NCBI GenBank assembly: GCA_015064685.1
Contig: SVRT01000013.1
Location: forward strand, 5,134-69,133
DNA length: 64,000 nucleotides
DNA from: Oscillospiraceae bacterium
GTDB taxonomy: Bacteria > Bacillota > Clostridia > Oscillospirales > CAG-272
Direction: 5' to 3'
Shown here piece by piece: positions 49,341-58,771 of this stretch. The notes beneath the pieces were generated by a model. The model had not been told where the DNA came from, did no database searches, and saw only the letters and a list, made by a program, of their open reading frames with translations. Position 1 is the first letter of the stretch; each line of letters opens with the position of its first letter. The translations under genes and the position numbers were made by a program.

Positions 49341-51122
49341 TCACTTAAAGCGACGCTTGAGAACGACCGCCGTTCCCACAAATACGCACACCGCCACGGG
49401 AATGACAGCCAGCCATGTCATCCAGCTCTTGCACTCCTTGAGAAATTGACCCTCGTCCGCGATCTCCTTCATCTCATAGACGTAAAATGCCTTGAGCTTA
49501 ACGTTTGCGGGTACAGCCTCGGTTCCCGACTGACGGAGAGCCGAGAGTATAACGTCGCAGTTTCCGTACGCGGTCGAGGACAGCATATCGTTTGTAAGGA
49601 AATCGGTCGATGAGAGGGCAAGCACGTAAGACGAGCGGTCTATCGTGGTGTAATTCGTCTCCTGGATCGTGCGCGATTCTCTTGTGATAGTCATAAGTCT
49701 GAATGGGTCTATCTTGGTGGCGATCTCGTACACCTCGTCGCCGATATATGCCGATGCAGTATCGTATGACGTAAATACGTCGACAAGCACGCGGCTGACT
49801 CCGTTTCTGTAATAATGGAAATATGACGCCGCCTCTGCTCCCGTAGCTTCATCGGCAGGCACGTAGGTCTTGATGTAGCTATCCGACGGCTTTATCGAGG
49901 TGGCATTTGAAAACAGCACCTTAGGCGGATAGGTCTGTGAGGAAAGCTCCTTTGTAATGCCTCCCGCAACTCCGACCTCTCCGTACATTCCGACCACAAC
50001 GTCTCCGCGACCCGTGTCGGTGCAGTTTACAGAGTCTCTCACTATATAATTTTCTTCCGTGTTTGCGCCGTTTGACGCTCTCTCAACCGCAACGCCCCAC
50101 TCCTCGAGGTATTCCTCGAGATTTTTGAGATTCGGGGTCTCTCTGTTACAGATATAGAAGAACGCGTTCGAGCCGTCAAGATACCTGTCGAGCTTTTCGA
50201 TCTCGGACACTCCGCTATCTCCAAGAGAGCCGAATGCCTTAAAGTCTGTCTGAGGATCAAAGGTGATCATCATTCTGCAGCTTTCGGGGATCTCGTCCTT
50301 TTCAAGATCAAGGAAAAGCACGTCGTATCCCGCGCCGCCTATAAGCTCGATAAACTCGGAATATTCCGCCTTTACCTTGCCGTCCTTATCGAAAAGGGTC
50401 TCTCCGTGGTTGGTAGTGACCGCGCAGATTGGCGATTCCGCTCTCGTAAGCGAGAGGATCATTGCAGATAACCTCTGCTCACCGTTATATGCCCAGGGTG
50501 CTGTCGCGGTCTCGTCCTGATAATAGAACGAGCTTATTCGCTGAATGAGATATTCGCTTCCGAACTCTACGATAACATCACTGTTGTATATCGTGGATGC
50601 GGACGTGGTCTTGAATTTCTGTACCGCCGACGGATCCTTTACGATATTCACGTATTGAACGTCGATCGCGTGCGGAAACTCGCGCTCAAGCGTCCTTGCA
50701 GTCATATTGAGATAGGTCATCATCGGATCGTTCTCGATATGATCCTTGTCCGCGCAGAATATTATGTTGAGCTTTATCGGCTCCTCGCCTCTCGCCCGTC
50801 TTTCCGCGTTGACCTTTTCGATCATAGGAACGGCATCCGTGCCGATAAGATTCTTGCAGGTCTCGGAGAGCGTATACATAGTCGCCTCACCGCTCGTATA
50901 TCTCACCTGCGTAAGATCTATAAACCAAAGGAATGCGTCGCCAAGCGCAGAAACCGCAATATTGATAATTATCACCGCCAGAACGACGGCTACGGTTATC
51001 ACCGTAACGCTCTTCGAGCTTTTTTTCATCGGCACGTCACCCGACGCGCCCATTCCGTCTCTTTTATCTTTTTTCACTCGCGCATTCCTCCTTTCACTCT
51101 GTTTTCCATTTGATTCGGTCAT
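49341..51122 (-). CDS. GldG-like ABC exporter auxiliary protein (paralogue 2)
   Basis: 593 residues. After a hydrophilic cytoplasmic N-terminus (about 32 residues) a membrane helix (SVTVITVAVVLAVIIINIAVS) leads to the extracytoplasmic GldG/ABC_transp_aux domain: YTLSETCKNLI, IKLNIIFCADKDHI, YLNMTARTLEREFP, GEQRLSAMILSLTR, ICAVTTNHGET, YDVLFLDLEKDEIPESCRMMITFDPQTD. A second helix lies near the C-terminus (WLAVIPVAVCVFVGTAVVL). It shares the layout of the upstream paralogue, and its ATG overlaps that gene's TGA. Confidence 0.9.
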   Translation of the reverse strand: MTESNGKQSERRNARVKKDKRDGMGASGDVPMKKSSKSVTVITVAVVLAVIIINIAVSALGDAFLWFIDLTQVRYTSGEATMYTLSETCKNLIGTDAVPMIEKVNAERRARGEEPIKLNIIFCADKDHIENDPMMTYLNMTARTLEREFPHAIDVQYVNIVKDPSAVQKFKTTSASTIYNSDVIVEFGSEYLIQRISSFYYQDETATAPWAYNGEQRLSAMILSLTRAESPICAVTTNHGETLFDKDGKVKAEYSEFIELIGGAGYDVLFLDLEKDEIPESCRMMITFDPQTDFKAFGSLGDSGVSEIEKLDRYLDGSNAFFYICNRETPNLKNLEEYLEEWGVAVERASNGANTEENYIVRDSVNCTDTGRGDVVVGMYGEVGVAGGITKELSSQTYPPKVLFSNATSIKPSDSYIKTYVPADEATGAEAASYFHYYRNGVSRVLVDVFTSYDTASAYIGDEVYEIATKIDPFRLMTITRESRTIQETNYTTIDRSSYVLALSSTDFLTNDMLSSTAYGNCDVILSALRQSGTEAVPANVKLKAFYVYEMKEIADEGQFLKECKSWMTWLAVIPVAVCVFVGTAVVLKRRFK

Positions 51123-52669
51123 CTGTTACGTCTCCTGATAAGCACGACCGCTCCGATAGCGGTGCAGGACAGTGCGGGGATCGCGATCAGAATGACCGTC
51201 CAAACGCTTGCCGCTCTTGTGGTAAGGCTCTGAATACTTCTCTCGCCAAAGGGCTTAAACACAAGCGTTGAGGGCGCGTTTTCCTTGCCCATATAACGCA
51301 CAAGCTCGGTAAGAGTCCTGCTGTTTCCAATGACCGAGGACTGCATAGCATCACCCGATGCGAAATCTACCGATGCGGACGCGATAAGATATCCCGTCTC
51401 ACCGTTATCGCACTTCTGCTCGCTGAGAGTCATCAGCATAAGAGTCTGCTCACTGGCTCTCGCGACCGCCCTACCGTTTGACCAGGCTATCGCGGTATTG
51501 TGAGGAACAAACAGAGGTGCTGTCGTGACCTTTCCGTCCTTTGAGACGTAATTGCCATTTCCGTCTGCCTTAAATCCGTCGGACACCGTTATACAGGTTG
51601 AGTTGCCGAAGGCATTGGGTGATCTCATATCCGAGAGCGCCTGCGCGCCTATTCCCTCGCCCGCGATCTCTGCAAGCACCTCGCATCCGTCCGTGGTGAG
51701 TGAATTTGCACTGTCTCTTATAAGATAGCAGGCTTCAATTCCGCCCTCCACGCTCTCGTGCATATATTTTACACCCTTTGAGGCAAGAAAGCTCTCAAAA
51801 TTCACAAACGAGCCCGAAGCAAAGGTGTCCGCGGAGACGAATACCATGTATTTTCCGCCGCTTGCCATATATTTTTCAAGCTTGTCGATCTCGGATACCG
51901 CGCTCGTGTCATCACTAACCGCCATATCCTTTTTGGGATCGAAGGTAACGAGCAGATCGCAATCCTCCGGGATCTTCTCGGCATAAAGGTCTAAAAACCC
52001 TACCGTATAGCCCGCCTCGGCTATCATTTTGATAAATTCATAGTCTCCCCATACCTCACCGTGATTGAGAGTGAGGTAGCACATAGGATCCTCGCTCTGT
52101 GTCACGCGCATAAGGCAGGATGCAAGCATCTTCTCGCCGTTGTACGCGACCGCGGTCGACGTGTATCCGTCCGACTCTATGATATACATATCCTTGAGAT
52201 TTACGGTCTGGTGCTTGTCCCCGAATACGCAGACGACGTCCTCGGTAGACTTGACTCCGTAGGACGCGGCGAGCGTCGGTCTTTCCCAGATGTCAAGATG
52301 CTCTATCTCAAAGTACCCGGGGAACATCTCGCTTATCTCGTAAACCGAGTCGAGAATATACCCGTAAAGCTGCTCTGCGCGAATATTTTTCTCAGTATCG
52401 CAGAGAATAATCTTTATTTTTTCCTTCTCGCTCTTGCCCTCGTTGGCTCTGTCGACCTCTTTTATAACGTACTCTTCAAGATACTCGCGACAATCGTCGC
52501 TGATCTCGTAGATCGCGGGGCGCGCAAGCTCCGCGTACATCCAATCGTAGCGCATACAGAGCATCGCCGCGATCACGTTAAGAATGACCGCCGAGGCAAT
52601 AACGAGCACGCAAAGCAGTAAGGATACGCTGCCGTATCTCAGCTTGCGCTTTACCGTTTTTTTGTTCAT
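51119..52669 (-). CDS. GldG-like ABC exporter auxiliary protein (paralogue 1)
   Basis: 516 residues with the same plan: N-terminal helix (VSLLLCVLVIASAVILNVIAA), domain words YEISDDCREYL, IKIILCDTEKNIRAEQLYGYI, GEKMLASCLMRVTQ, MCYLTLNHGEV, YTVGFLDLYAEKIPEDCDLLVTFDPKKD, and a C-terminal helix (VWTVILIAIPALSCTAIGAVVLI). About one third identical by eye to the downstream paralogue. Two GldG-like proteins suggest a heterodimer in the exporter complex. It starts 18 bases after the permease gene. Confidence 0.9.
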   Translation of the reverse strand: MNKKTVKRKLRYGSVSLLLCVLVIASAVILNVIAAMLCMRYDWMYAELARPAIYEISDDCREYLEEYVIKEVDRANEGKSEKEKIKIILCDTEKNIRAEQLYGYILDSVYEISEMFPGYFEIEHLDIWERPTLAASYGVKSTEDVVCVFGDKHQTVNLKDMYIIESDGYTSTAVAYNGEKMLASCLMRVTQSEDPMCYLTLNHGEVWGDYEFIKMIAEAGYTVGFLDLYAEKIPEDCDLLVTFDPKKDMAVSDDTSAVSEIDKLEKYMASGGKYMVFVSADTFASGSFVNFESFLASKGVKYMHESVEGGIEACYLIRDSANSLTTDGCEVLAEIAGEGIGAQALSDMRSPNAFGNSTCITVSDGFKADGNGNYVSKDGKVTTAPLFVPHNTAIAWSNGRAVARASEQTLMLMTLSEQKCDNGETGYLIASASVDFASGDAMQSSVIGNSRTLTELVRYMGKENAPSTLVFKPFGERSIQSLTTRAASVWTVILIAIPALSCTAIGAVVLIRRRNR

Positions 52670-52687
52670 CTGTCTCTCCCCCGCAAA

Positions 52688-53434
52688 TCAGCTCCAGCGA
52701 CGCTTTTCGTAAACGCGTACCGTAAGGAAAAGGAATACGAAAACAAGAGAGGCAAAATACACGGTCGCTCCGATGTCGAATACACCCTTCGCGAAATTGT
52801 TGAATCTCGAGGTAATGCTTATCCATGAAAGCACAAGTCTTATCGCATAAACGTCGATGAATGAAGCGAATATTCCGATACCGAGGAAACCAACTACCAC
52901 CGCCATAGTGATGACCGCCGCGGCAAGCTGATTTTCGCAGAGCGAGGAGATCATCGTACCGATGGCAATGAATGCCGCGCCGATAAGTATAAGTCCGATA
53001 AGGCATCCTACGATCTCGCTCGTCACGGGACCTATATACGTCACGTCACCGCCCACGATACCTCTCTCCTTCGCCGCGATGACGTAAAGCGGAATGAGAT
53101 TTACGCAGGAAACCGCAACGCAACCGAGGAAAAGGCTGAGCGCCGCGCAGAACTTGCCCATTACCATTCCCGTAATGGTCACGGGAGCTGTCAGGAGCAG
53201 CTGCTCGGTGCGCATCTTTCTCTCCTCGGAGAAAAGGCGCATCGTCAGAAGCGGAATAAGTATAACGAAGGCAAAGATCATAAGCGTAAAATACGAGCTT
53301 GTGTCATAGCTCTTCTGCAAAAGCGTGGTGTAGGAGCAAAGTATCGCGGAGAATACAAGGAATATTCCCACGAAAATATATCCTATCGGGTTTGTAAAAT
53401 AGGAGCGCATCTCCTTTTTATATATTGCGAACAT
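52688..53434 (-). CDS. ABC-2 type permease, GldF-like
   Basis: 248 residues, six membrane helices. MFAIYKKEMRSYFTNPIGYIFVGIFLVFSA is the typical opening; PLLTMRLFSEERKMRTEQLLLTAPVTITGMVMGKF is the ABC2_membrane GldF/NosY signature; later EIVGCLIGLILIGAAFIAIGTMISS and AAVITMAVVVGFLGIGIFASF. It should form the membrane pore with the ATPase encoded 46 bases upstream. Substrate unknown. Confidence 0.92.
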   Translation of the reverse strand: MFAIYKKEMRSYFTNPIGYIFVGIFLVFSAILCSYTTLLQKSYDTSSYFTLMIFAFVILIPLLTMRLFSEERKMRTEQLLLTAPVTITGMVMGKFCAALSLFLGCVAVSCVNLIPLYVIAAKERGIVGGDVTYIGPVTSEIVGCLIGLILIGAAFIAIGTMISSLCENQLAAAVITMAVVVGFLGIGIFASFIDVYAIRLVLSWISITSRFNNFAKGVFDIGATVYFASLVFVFLFLTVRVYEKRRWS

Positions 53435-53480
53435 TTTATCTGTCCTTTCAAAATCAATTTGTGTTTGTCAGCTGACCGCC

Positions 53481-54566
53481 TTATTCGTCGATCTCGCTCT
53501 TTGCGTCCTCCTCACGCTTTGCCGCGGCATCCTTTACCATATTCTCGGCAAGCTCGGTCTCAAGCGCATTTCTGCTTCTCTGCACTCTCTTCTTCGCAGT
53601 GCGCTCGTAGCGGTGAGTCGTCGTCTTTTCGCGCTCGGTCTGGTCGACAACGCTGATAAATATGTCCTCAAGGCTCATACCTACCGTCTCAAGACCAACT
53701 ATCGCCCAGCCTCTCTCTGCCATAGTGAAGAAAAGCTTCTTGCGAACGTCCGAGGTCATATCACTCTCGACCGTGAAGATGTAAGCCTCACCGTCTCTCT
53801 GTGTCTGCGCCTCTGCAAAGCTGACACCGGGGATAGACTTGATAGTCTCAAGCACGTCCTTTTGCGGTCCGCATACCTTGACGTTGAAGCGGCGGTTGTT
53901 TTCAACCACGCGCGTGATGTTCTCGGTCTTCTCGTCTGCAACGATCTTTCCCTTGTTGATAATAACGATCCTGTCACATACCGCCGCGACCTCACCTAAA
54001 ATGTGAGTTGAGAGAAGCACGGTGTGATTCTTTCCAAGCGTTCTTATAAGGCTTCTGATCTCAATGATCTGCTTGGGATCAAGACCTACCGTCGGCTCAT
54101 CGAAAATAATGACCGGAGGATCTCCGATAAGAGCCTGCGCCACGCCGACTCTCTGTCTGTATCCCTTTGAGAGATTGCGGATGAGCCTCTTGCGCACGTC
54201 ACTTATCTTGACGACCTCGCAGATCTCGGCAATATGAGCCTCACGGTCAAAGGTGCAGCCCTTGAGGTCGTAATTGAAATTGAGATACTCGTCAACCGTC
54301 ATATCGGGATAAACGGGAGGCTGCTCAGGAAGATATCCGATCAGCTTTTTCGCGCCGATGGGATCGCGAAGCATATCAATTCCGTCAACCGACACACGCC
54401 CCGACGTAGCCGAGAGATATCCCGTAAGAATATTCATAGTCGTGCTCTTGCCCGCGCCGTTCGGACCGAGGAATCCGACAGTCTCGCCTGCCGCGATCTC
54501 GCAGGAAATATCGTCAACTGCGCAGTTTGAGCCGTAATTTTTCACAAGATGCTCGATTTTAATCAT
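53481..54566 (-). CDS. ABC exporter ATPase, GldA-like
   Basis: 361 residues. Walker A GFLGPNGAGKSTTMNI (about 33-48), Q-loop YLPEQPPVYPDMTVDEYL (the YLPE form of the GldA/CcmA group), signature NLSKGYRQRVGVAQAL, Walker B VIIFDEPTVGLDP and H-loop LLSTHILGEV. A C-terminal regulatory-type domain (about 220-320) is followed by an unusual basic-then-acidic tail (RYERTAKKRVQRSRNALETE). First gene of the five-gene exporter operon; it drives transport by the GldF permease. Confidence 0.93.
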   Translation of the reverse strand: MIKIEHLVKNYGSNCAVDDISCEIAAGETVGFLGPNGAGKSTTMNILTGYLSATSGRVSVDGIDMLRDPIGAKKLIGYLPEQPPVYPDMTVDEYLNFNYDLKGCTFDREAHIAEICEVVKISDVRKRLIRNLSKGYRQRVGVAQALIGDPPVIIFDEPTVGLDPKQIIEIRSLIRTLGKNHTVLLSTHILGEVAAVCDRIVIINKGKIVADEKTENITRVVENNRRFNVKVCGPQKDVLETIKSIPGVSFAEAQTQRDGEAYIFTVESDMTSDVRKKLFFTMAERGWAIVGLETVGMSLEDIFISVVDQTEREKTTTHRYERTAKKRVQRSRNALETELAENMVKDAAAKREEDAKSEIDE

Positions 54567-54627
54567 TTTTTCACGTCCTTAAAAATCTTTATTCGCCCCA
54601 AATCCCTCAGAGCAAACTTTCACAAAT

Positions 54628-54657
54628 AACAGTTTACCACCAATTTGTAAACCTGTT
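54628..54657 (-). promoter_or_regulatory. inverted repeat over the exporter operon promoter region
   Basis: AACAGTTTAC and GTAAACCTGTT (core GTTTAC-N9-GTAAAC) overlap a weak minus-strand promoter (TTTACA, 17 bp, TATTTG). This arrangement suggests an operator for a dimeric repressor; no regulator gene is adjacent. The rest of 54567-54853 is AT-rich and without a gene. Confidence 0.5.
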
Positions 54658-54775
54658 ATGAACTTTATTTTATATTATAAACTATATTACCCGAATTTTG
54701 GGTGAATTTTCATCTTCTTCCTCTTCACATTACCGATATTCAGAACATATTGACCTTATTAATGCAGTTTTCCCC

Positions 54776-54804
54776 TTGACTTTAAATCCCTTTTCTGTTA
54801 AAAT
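54776..54804 (+). promoter_or_regulatory. promoter of ahcY-mnmG-rsmG
   Basis: TTGACT (54776-54781), 17 bp, TAAAAT (54799-54804). The leader is only about 43 bases, too short for an SAH riboswitch. Confidence 0.8.
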
Positions 54805-54853
54805 AGTATTTGTAGAAATATGCTTACACAAATAACATTCAAGAGGTACAGTT

Positions 54854-56095
54854 ATGAGCAACATAAAAGACGCTTCCCTTTGGGAATCCGGAAGAGACAA
54901 GATCGAGTGGGTGCGCTCCTATATGCCCCTTCTCACCTCTATCGAAGAGGAATTCAAGACAAATCAGCCCTTTAAGGGCCTCAAAATATCGATGTCCATC
55001 CACCTTGAGGCAAAGACCGCGAATCTGGCAAAGGTCCTCCGCGCAGGCGGTGCTGACGTGCGCGTCACGGGATGTAACCCCCTCTCGACCCAGGATGACG
55101 TCGCGGCAGCCCTCGTCCACGAGGGCTTCGAGGTCAACGCCGTCCACGGAACAGACGAGGAAGGCTACACGCGCGACCTGATAAATACCATTTCATTCTG
55201 CCCCGACATCCTCATCGATGACGGCGGTGACCTCATGGCTCTCCTTCACGGAGAGTACCGCGACTACGGTAAAAATCTTATCGGCGGATGCGAGGAGACG
55301 ACAACAGGTGTCCACAGACTTATGGCACGCGAGGCTCAGGGCAGACTCGACTACACCATGATCGACGTAAACGATGCAAATTGCAAACATTTGTTCGATA
55401 ACAGATACGGAACAGGTCAGTCAACCCTTGACGGCATAATGAATTCCACAAACCTAATCATTGCCGGAAAAACCTTTGTAGTTGCAGGATACGGCTGGTG
55501 CGGTAAGGGACTTGCAATGCGCGCTAAGGGTATGGGAGCTATCGTTATCGTAACCGAGATCGATCCTATCAAGGCGATAGAGGCAGTAATGGACGGGTTC
55601 ACAGTTATGCCCATGGACGATGCCGCAGCTCTCGGAGACATCTTCGTGACTCTCACAGGCTGCTCCGACGTTATTACAGAAAAGCACATAATAAAGATGA
55701 AGGACGGCGTTCTTCTCGCCAACAGCGGTCACTTTGACGTCGAAATCAACAAAAACGACCTCGAAAAGCTTTCAGTACATACGTTCGATAGAAAGCCCAA
55801 TATCAAAGGATATACAATGGAAGACGGCCGCCTCATAAACCTTTTGGCAGAAGGAAGACTTGTAAACCTTGCCGCAGGAAACGGACACCCCGCAGAGATC
55901 ATGGATATGAGCTTTGCCATCCAGGCAAAGTCGCTTGAATACCTTGCCAAGAATCGCGGCAAGCTTGAAAAGAAGCTTTACGCAGTTCCCGAGGAGATCG
56001 ACTCGGCAGTAGCACTTCTCAAGCTAAAGACAATGGGAATCAATATCGATTCTCTCACTGAAGAACAAAAGGAATATCTTACAAAGGTAGATTAA
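54854..56095 (+). CDS. ahcY: S-adenosylhomocysteine hydrolase
   Basis: Splits S-adenosylhomocysteine into adenosine and homocysteine with bound NAD, recycling methylation by-product. 413 residues, the short prokaryotic form without the internal insert. Motifs: SIHLEAKTANLAKVLRAGGADV, CNPLSTQDDVAAAL, DDGGDLMALLH, GCEETTTGVHRL (catalytic Glu and Thr), FDNRYGTGQSTLDGI, VVAGYGWCGKGLAMRAKG (NAD fold), LANSGHFDVEI. The C-terminus ends TKVD instead of the PxHYRY tail that closes the NAD site in classical enzymes, as in archaeal/Thermotoga-like members. mnmG starts at the next base after its stop codon. Confidence 0.95.
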   Translation: MSNIKDASLWESGRDKIEWVRSYMPLLTSIEEEFKTNQPFKGLKISMSIHLEAKTANLAKVLRAGGADVRVTGCNPLSTQDDVAAALVHEGFEVNAVHGTDEEGYTRDLINTISFCPDILIDDGGDLMALLHGEYRDYGKNLIGGCEETTTGVHRLMAREAQGRLDYTMIDVNDANCKHLFDNRYGTGQSTLDGIMNSTNLIIAGKTFVVAGYGWCGKGLAMRAKGMGAIVIVTEIDPIKAIEAVMDGFTVMPMDDAAALGDIFVTLTGCSDVITEKHIIKMKDGVLLANSGHFDVEINKNDLEKLSVHTFDRKPNIKGYTMEDGRLINLLAEGRLVNLAAGNGHPAEIMDMSFAIQAKSLEYLAKNRGKLEKKLYAVPEEIDSAVALLKLKTMGINIDSLTEEQKEYLTKVD

Positions 56096-57979
56096 ATGAA
56101 GCTAAAAACACAAATCGCCGTAATAGGCGCGGGACACGCGGGCATTGAGGCGGCTTTAGCCTCCGCGAGAATGGGAATAGATACCGTTCTGTTCACTATG
56201 TCTCTGGACAGCATCGCAAATATGCCCTGCAACCCCTCTATCGGCGGAACGGCAAAGGGACACCTCGTATATGAAATAGACGCTCTCGGCGGCGAGATGG
56301 GACGCGCGGCAGATCTTGTTACCTTGCAATCGCGCACACTCAATCTTGGCAAGGGTGCTGCGGTACATTCAAAACGAGTTCAGGCTGATAGAAAAAAGTA
56401 TCAACAGATAATGAAATCAACGCTTGAATCGACCGCAAACCTGCGATTGATCCAAGCGGAGATCACTGCGATCGTCACAGAGCCATATAGCGAGAACTCT
56501 TATACTAAAAGGATAATCGGAGTCAAGACAAGGCTTGGTGACGTATGGGAATGCGACGCCGCAATAATCACCGCAGGCACTTTTTTGAACGGTAGGATCT
56601 TTGTTGGTAACGCAAATTACGCATCCGGACCCGACGGTCTGCTTGAAGCAGGCATGCTTTCAGATTCGCTACTTGAAAACGGAATCAGGCTCATGAGATT
56701 CAAGACAGGAACGCCTGCAAGAGTCAAAAGATCCACCATCGACTTATCCGAGCTTGAGGTCCAGGACGGCGAGCCCGACTTCATCCCATTCTCCTGGAGA
56801 AGCGACCCCGAGGAATTCAAAAGCATCAAGCAGATCCCATGCCACATAGTCTACACCAATTCCGAAACACACCGTATAATAAAGGAAAACATCCACCGTT
56901 CTGCATTATATTCCGGGCAGATACACGGCACAGGACCGCGATATTGCCCATCAATTGAAGACAAGCTCGTCCGCTTTGCCGACAAGGAAAGGCATCAGCT
57001 TTTCGTTGAGCCGCTTGGAGAAAACACGGAAGAAATGTATATACAAGGCTTCTCAACGTCTCTTCCAACCGACGTTCAGTACGAAATGCTACGGTCTCTC
57101 AAGGGATTTTCAAACGCAGAGATAATGAGGTACGCATACGCGATCGAATATGACTGCATCGATCCCACTCAGCTATATCCGACGCTTGAATTCAAGGATA
57201 TATCCGGCCTTTACGGAGCAGGACAGTTTAACGGCACTTCGGGTTATGAAGAAGCAGCCGCGCAAGGGCTTGTTGCAGGAATGAATGCTTCTCTCAAATT
57301 GCAAGAAAAAGAAGCTGTAATTCTTGAAAGATCAAGCAGCTACATCGGCACACTCATCGACGACCTTACAACTAAAGGCACAAACGAGCCATACCGCATG
57401 ATGACTTCACGCTCAGAATACCGTCTTCTTTTAAGACAAGACAATTCAGATGAGCGATTAACACCCATAGGAATCAGAGCGGGACTTGTTAAAGACGAGC
57501 AAAAGAATTACTTTGAACAAAAGAGAGAACTTGTTAAAGCCGAAATCGAAAGGCTCGAAAACACTTATATTTCAAAGGAAAAAGCAATGCAATTCCTTGA
57601 AAAGCACGGACTTGACCCTGCAAAATCAGGTGTTTCTCTCGCAGATCTCATTCGCAGACCTCAATTCGATTACGATACAATTTCCGAGCTTGATATTGAG
57701 CGCAAGCCTCTCCCAAAATGCGTAATCCTAACAGCATCGACAAATATCAAGTACGCCGGATATGTAAAAAAACAAATTTACGAGGTAAAAAAGCAGGAAA
57801 AGCTTGAATCAAAGCACTTGCCGACCGATATTAACTATCTTGAGATCAAAGGACTTCGAATTGAAGCCGCGCAAAAGCTTGATAAGATCAAACCCCTGAC
57901 CGTCGGTCAAGCATCAAGAATCAGCGGAGTAAGCCCCGCAGATATTTCGGTTTTGCTCGTATATTTAGGAATCAGGTGA
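56096..57979 (+). CDS. mnmG: tRNA uridine-34 carboxymethylaminomethyl-modifying enzyme MnmG
   Basis: The FAD protein that with MnmE places the cmnm group on U34 of several tRNAs. 627 residues, full length. FAD motif VIGAGHAGIEAALASARMG (residues 8-26), family words NPSIGGTAKGHLVYEIDALGGEM, AVHSKRVQADRKKYQQIM, TGTPARVKRSTIDLSELE, GLYGAGQFNGTSGYEEAAAQGLVAGMNA (about 375), MTSRSEYRLLLRQDN, and the C-terminal helical domain GLRIEAAQKLDKIKPLTVGQASRISGV. ahcY precedes without a gap and rsmG follows after four bases. Confidence 0.97.
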   Translation: MKLKTQIAVIGAGHAGIEAALASARMGIDTVLFTMSLDSIANMPCNPSIGGTAKGHLVYEIDALGGEMGRAADLVTLQSRTLNLGKGAAVHSKRVQADRKKYQQIMKSTLESTANLRLIQAEITAIVTEPYSENSYTKRIIGVKTRLGDVWECDAAIITAGTFLNGRIFVGNANYASGPDGLLEAGMLSDSLLENGIRLMRFKTGTPARVKRSTIDLSELEVQDGEPDFIPFSWRSDPEEFKSIKQIPCHIVYTNSETHRIIKENIHRSALYSGQIHGTGPRYCPSIEDKLVRFADKERHQLFVEPLGENTEEMYIQGFSTSLPTDVQYEMLRSLKGFSNAEIMRYAYAIEYDCIDPTQLYPTLEFKDISGLYGAGQFNGTSGYEEAAAQGLVAGMNASLKLQEKEAVILERSSSYIGTLIDDLTTKGTNEPYRMMTSRSEYRLLLRQDNSDERLTPIGIRAGLVKDEQKNYFEQKRELVKAEIERLENTYISKEKAMQFLEKHGLDPAKSGVSLADLIRRPQFDYDTISELDIERKPLPKCVILTASTNIKYAGYVKKQIYEVKKQEKLESKHLPTDINYLEIKGLRIEAAQKLDKIKPLTVGQASRISGVSPADISVLLVYLGIR

Positions 57980-57983
57980 TCTA

Positions 57984-58709
57984 ATGAACAAAAAAGACTT
58001 TACAGAACTGATAAATAAGATTTTTGAGCAAAACGGACTTTCGGATCTCCTAAACGAAGAAAAATCAGAAAAGTTCTACAAGCTCTCCTCAATCTTAATT
58101 GAAACGAACAAGCTATTCAATTTAACAGCTATTACCGATGAAAAAGGGATAATTCTCAAGCATTTTGCAGATTCAGTGACAATTGCGCGATTAATTCCCG
58201 AGCATTCAACCTTAATAGACGTCGGATGCGGCGCAGGATTTCCCTCCTTGCCAATTGCAATCGTCCGCAACGACGTCAAAATCACATCGCTTGATAGCAC
58301 AGCAAAGAAGATCAATTTCATCAATTCCACAGCAAAAGAGCTCGAATTAGACAATATCGTCGCCATCACCGCACGCGCAGAAGACTTCGCAAAGACAAAT
58401 CGAGAAAAATTCGACGTAAGCACGAGCCGCGCAGTAGCCAGATTAAACATTCTTGACGAATTATGCTTGCCTTTAACAAAAAAGAACGGCTTATTTATTG
58501 CAATGAAATCATCAAGAGGCGAAGAAGAATACAATGAAGCAAAGAACGGAATCAGCAAGCTTGGCGCAAATCTGCTTCAAATATCATCAATTACCTTAAA
58601 AAACGATGACGAATCGCTCGATCGCGAGATCTATGTCTTTAAAAAGCACTCAGCAACACCTGTCCAATACCCCAGAAATTATTCTCAAATATGTAAAAAG
58701 CCACTTTAA
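57984..58709 (+). CDS. rsmG: 16S rRNA (guanine-527-N7) methyltransferase RsmG
   Basis: Methylates G527 of 16S rRNA in the ribosome decoding site region. 241 residues. SAM motif I LIDVGCGAGFPSLPIAI, then SLDSTAKKINFINSTAKEL, ARAEDFAKTNREKFDVSTSRAVA and ILDELCLPLTKKNGLFIAMKS are typical. It follows mnmG in the conserved origin-side cluster and is ended by a strong terminator. It is somewhat richer in A and T than the ahcY-side genes. Confidence 0.95.
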   Translation: MNKKDFTELINKIFEQNGLSDLLNEEKSEKFYKLSSILIETNKLFNLTAITDEKGIILKHFADSVTIARLIPEHSTLIDVGCGAGFPSLPIAIVRNDVKITSLDSTAKKINFINSTAKELELDNIVAITARAEDFAKTNREKFDVSTSRAVARLNILDELCLPLTKKNGLFIAMKSSRGEEEYNEAKNGISKLGANLLQISSITLKNDDESLDREIYVFKKHSATPVQYPRNYSQICKKPL

Positions 58710-58713
58710 TTCC

Positions 58714-58742
58714 AAGCCGACGATTCATCGTCGGCTTTTTTT
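58714..58742 (+). terminator. terminator of the ahcY-mnmG-rsmG operon
   Basis: AAGCCGACGA-ttca-TCGTCGGCTT then TTTTT, starting five bases after the rsmG stop. Confidence 0.92.
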
Positions 58743-58771
58743 ACACAAATCAAAGGATCGCTCACCATCTA

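Noticed and set aside
54805..54853. SAH riboswitch before ahcY
   Set aside because: The leader is about 43 bases and has no suitable fold.
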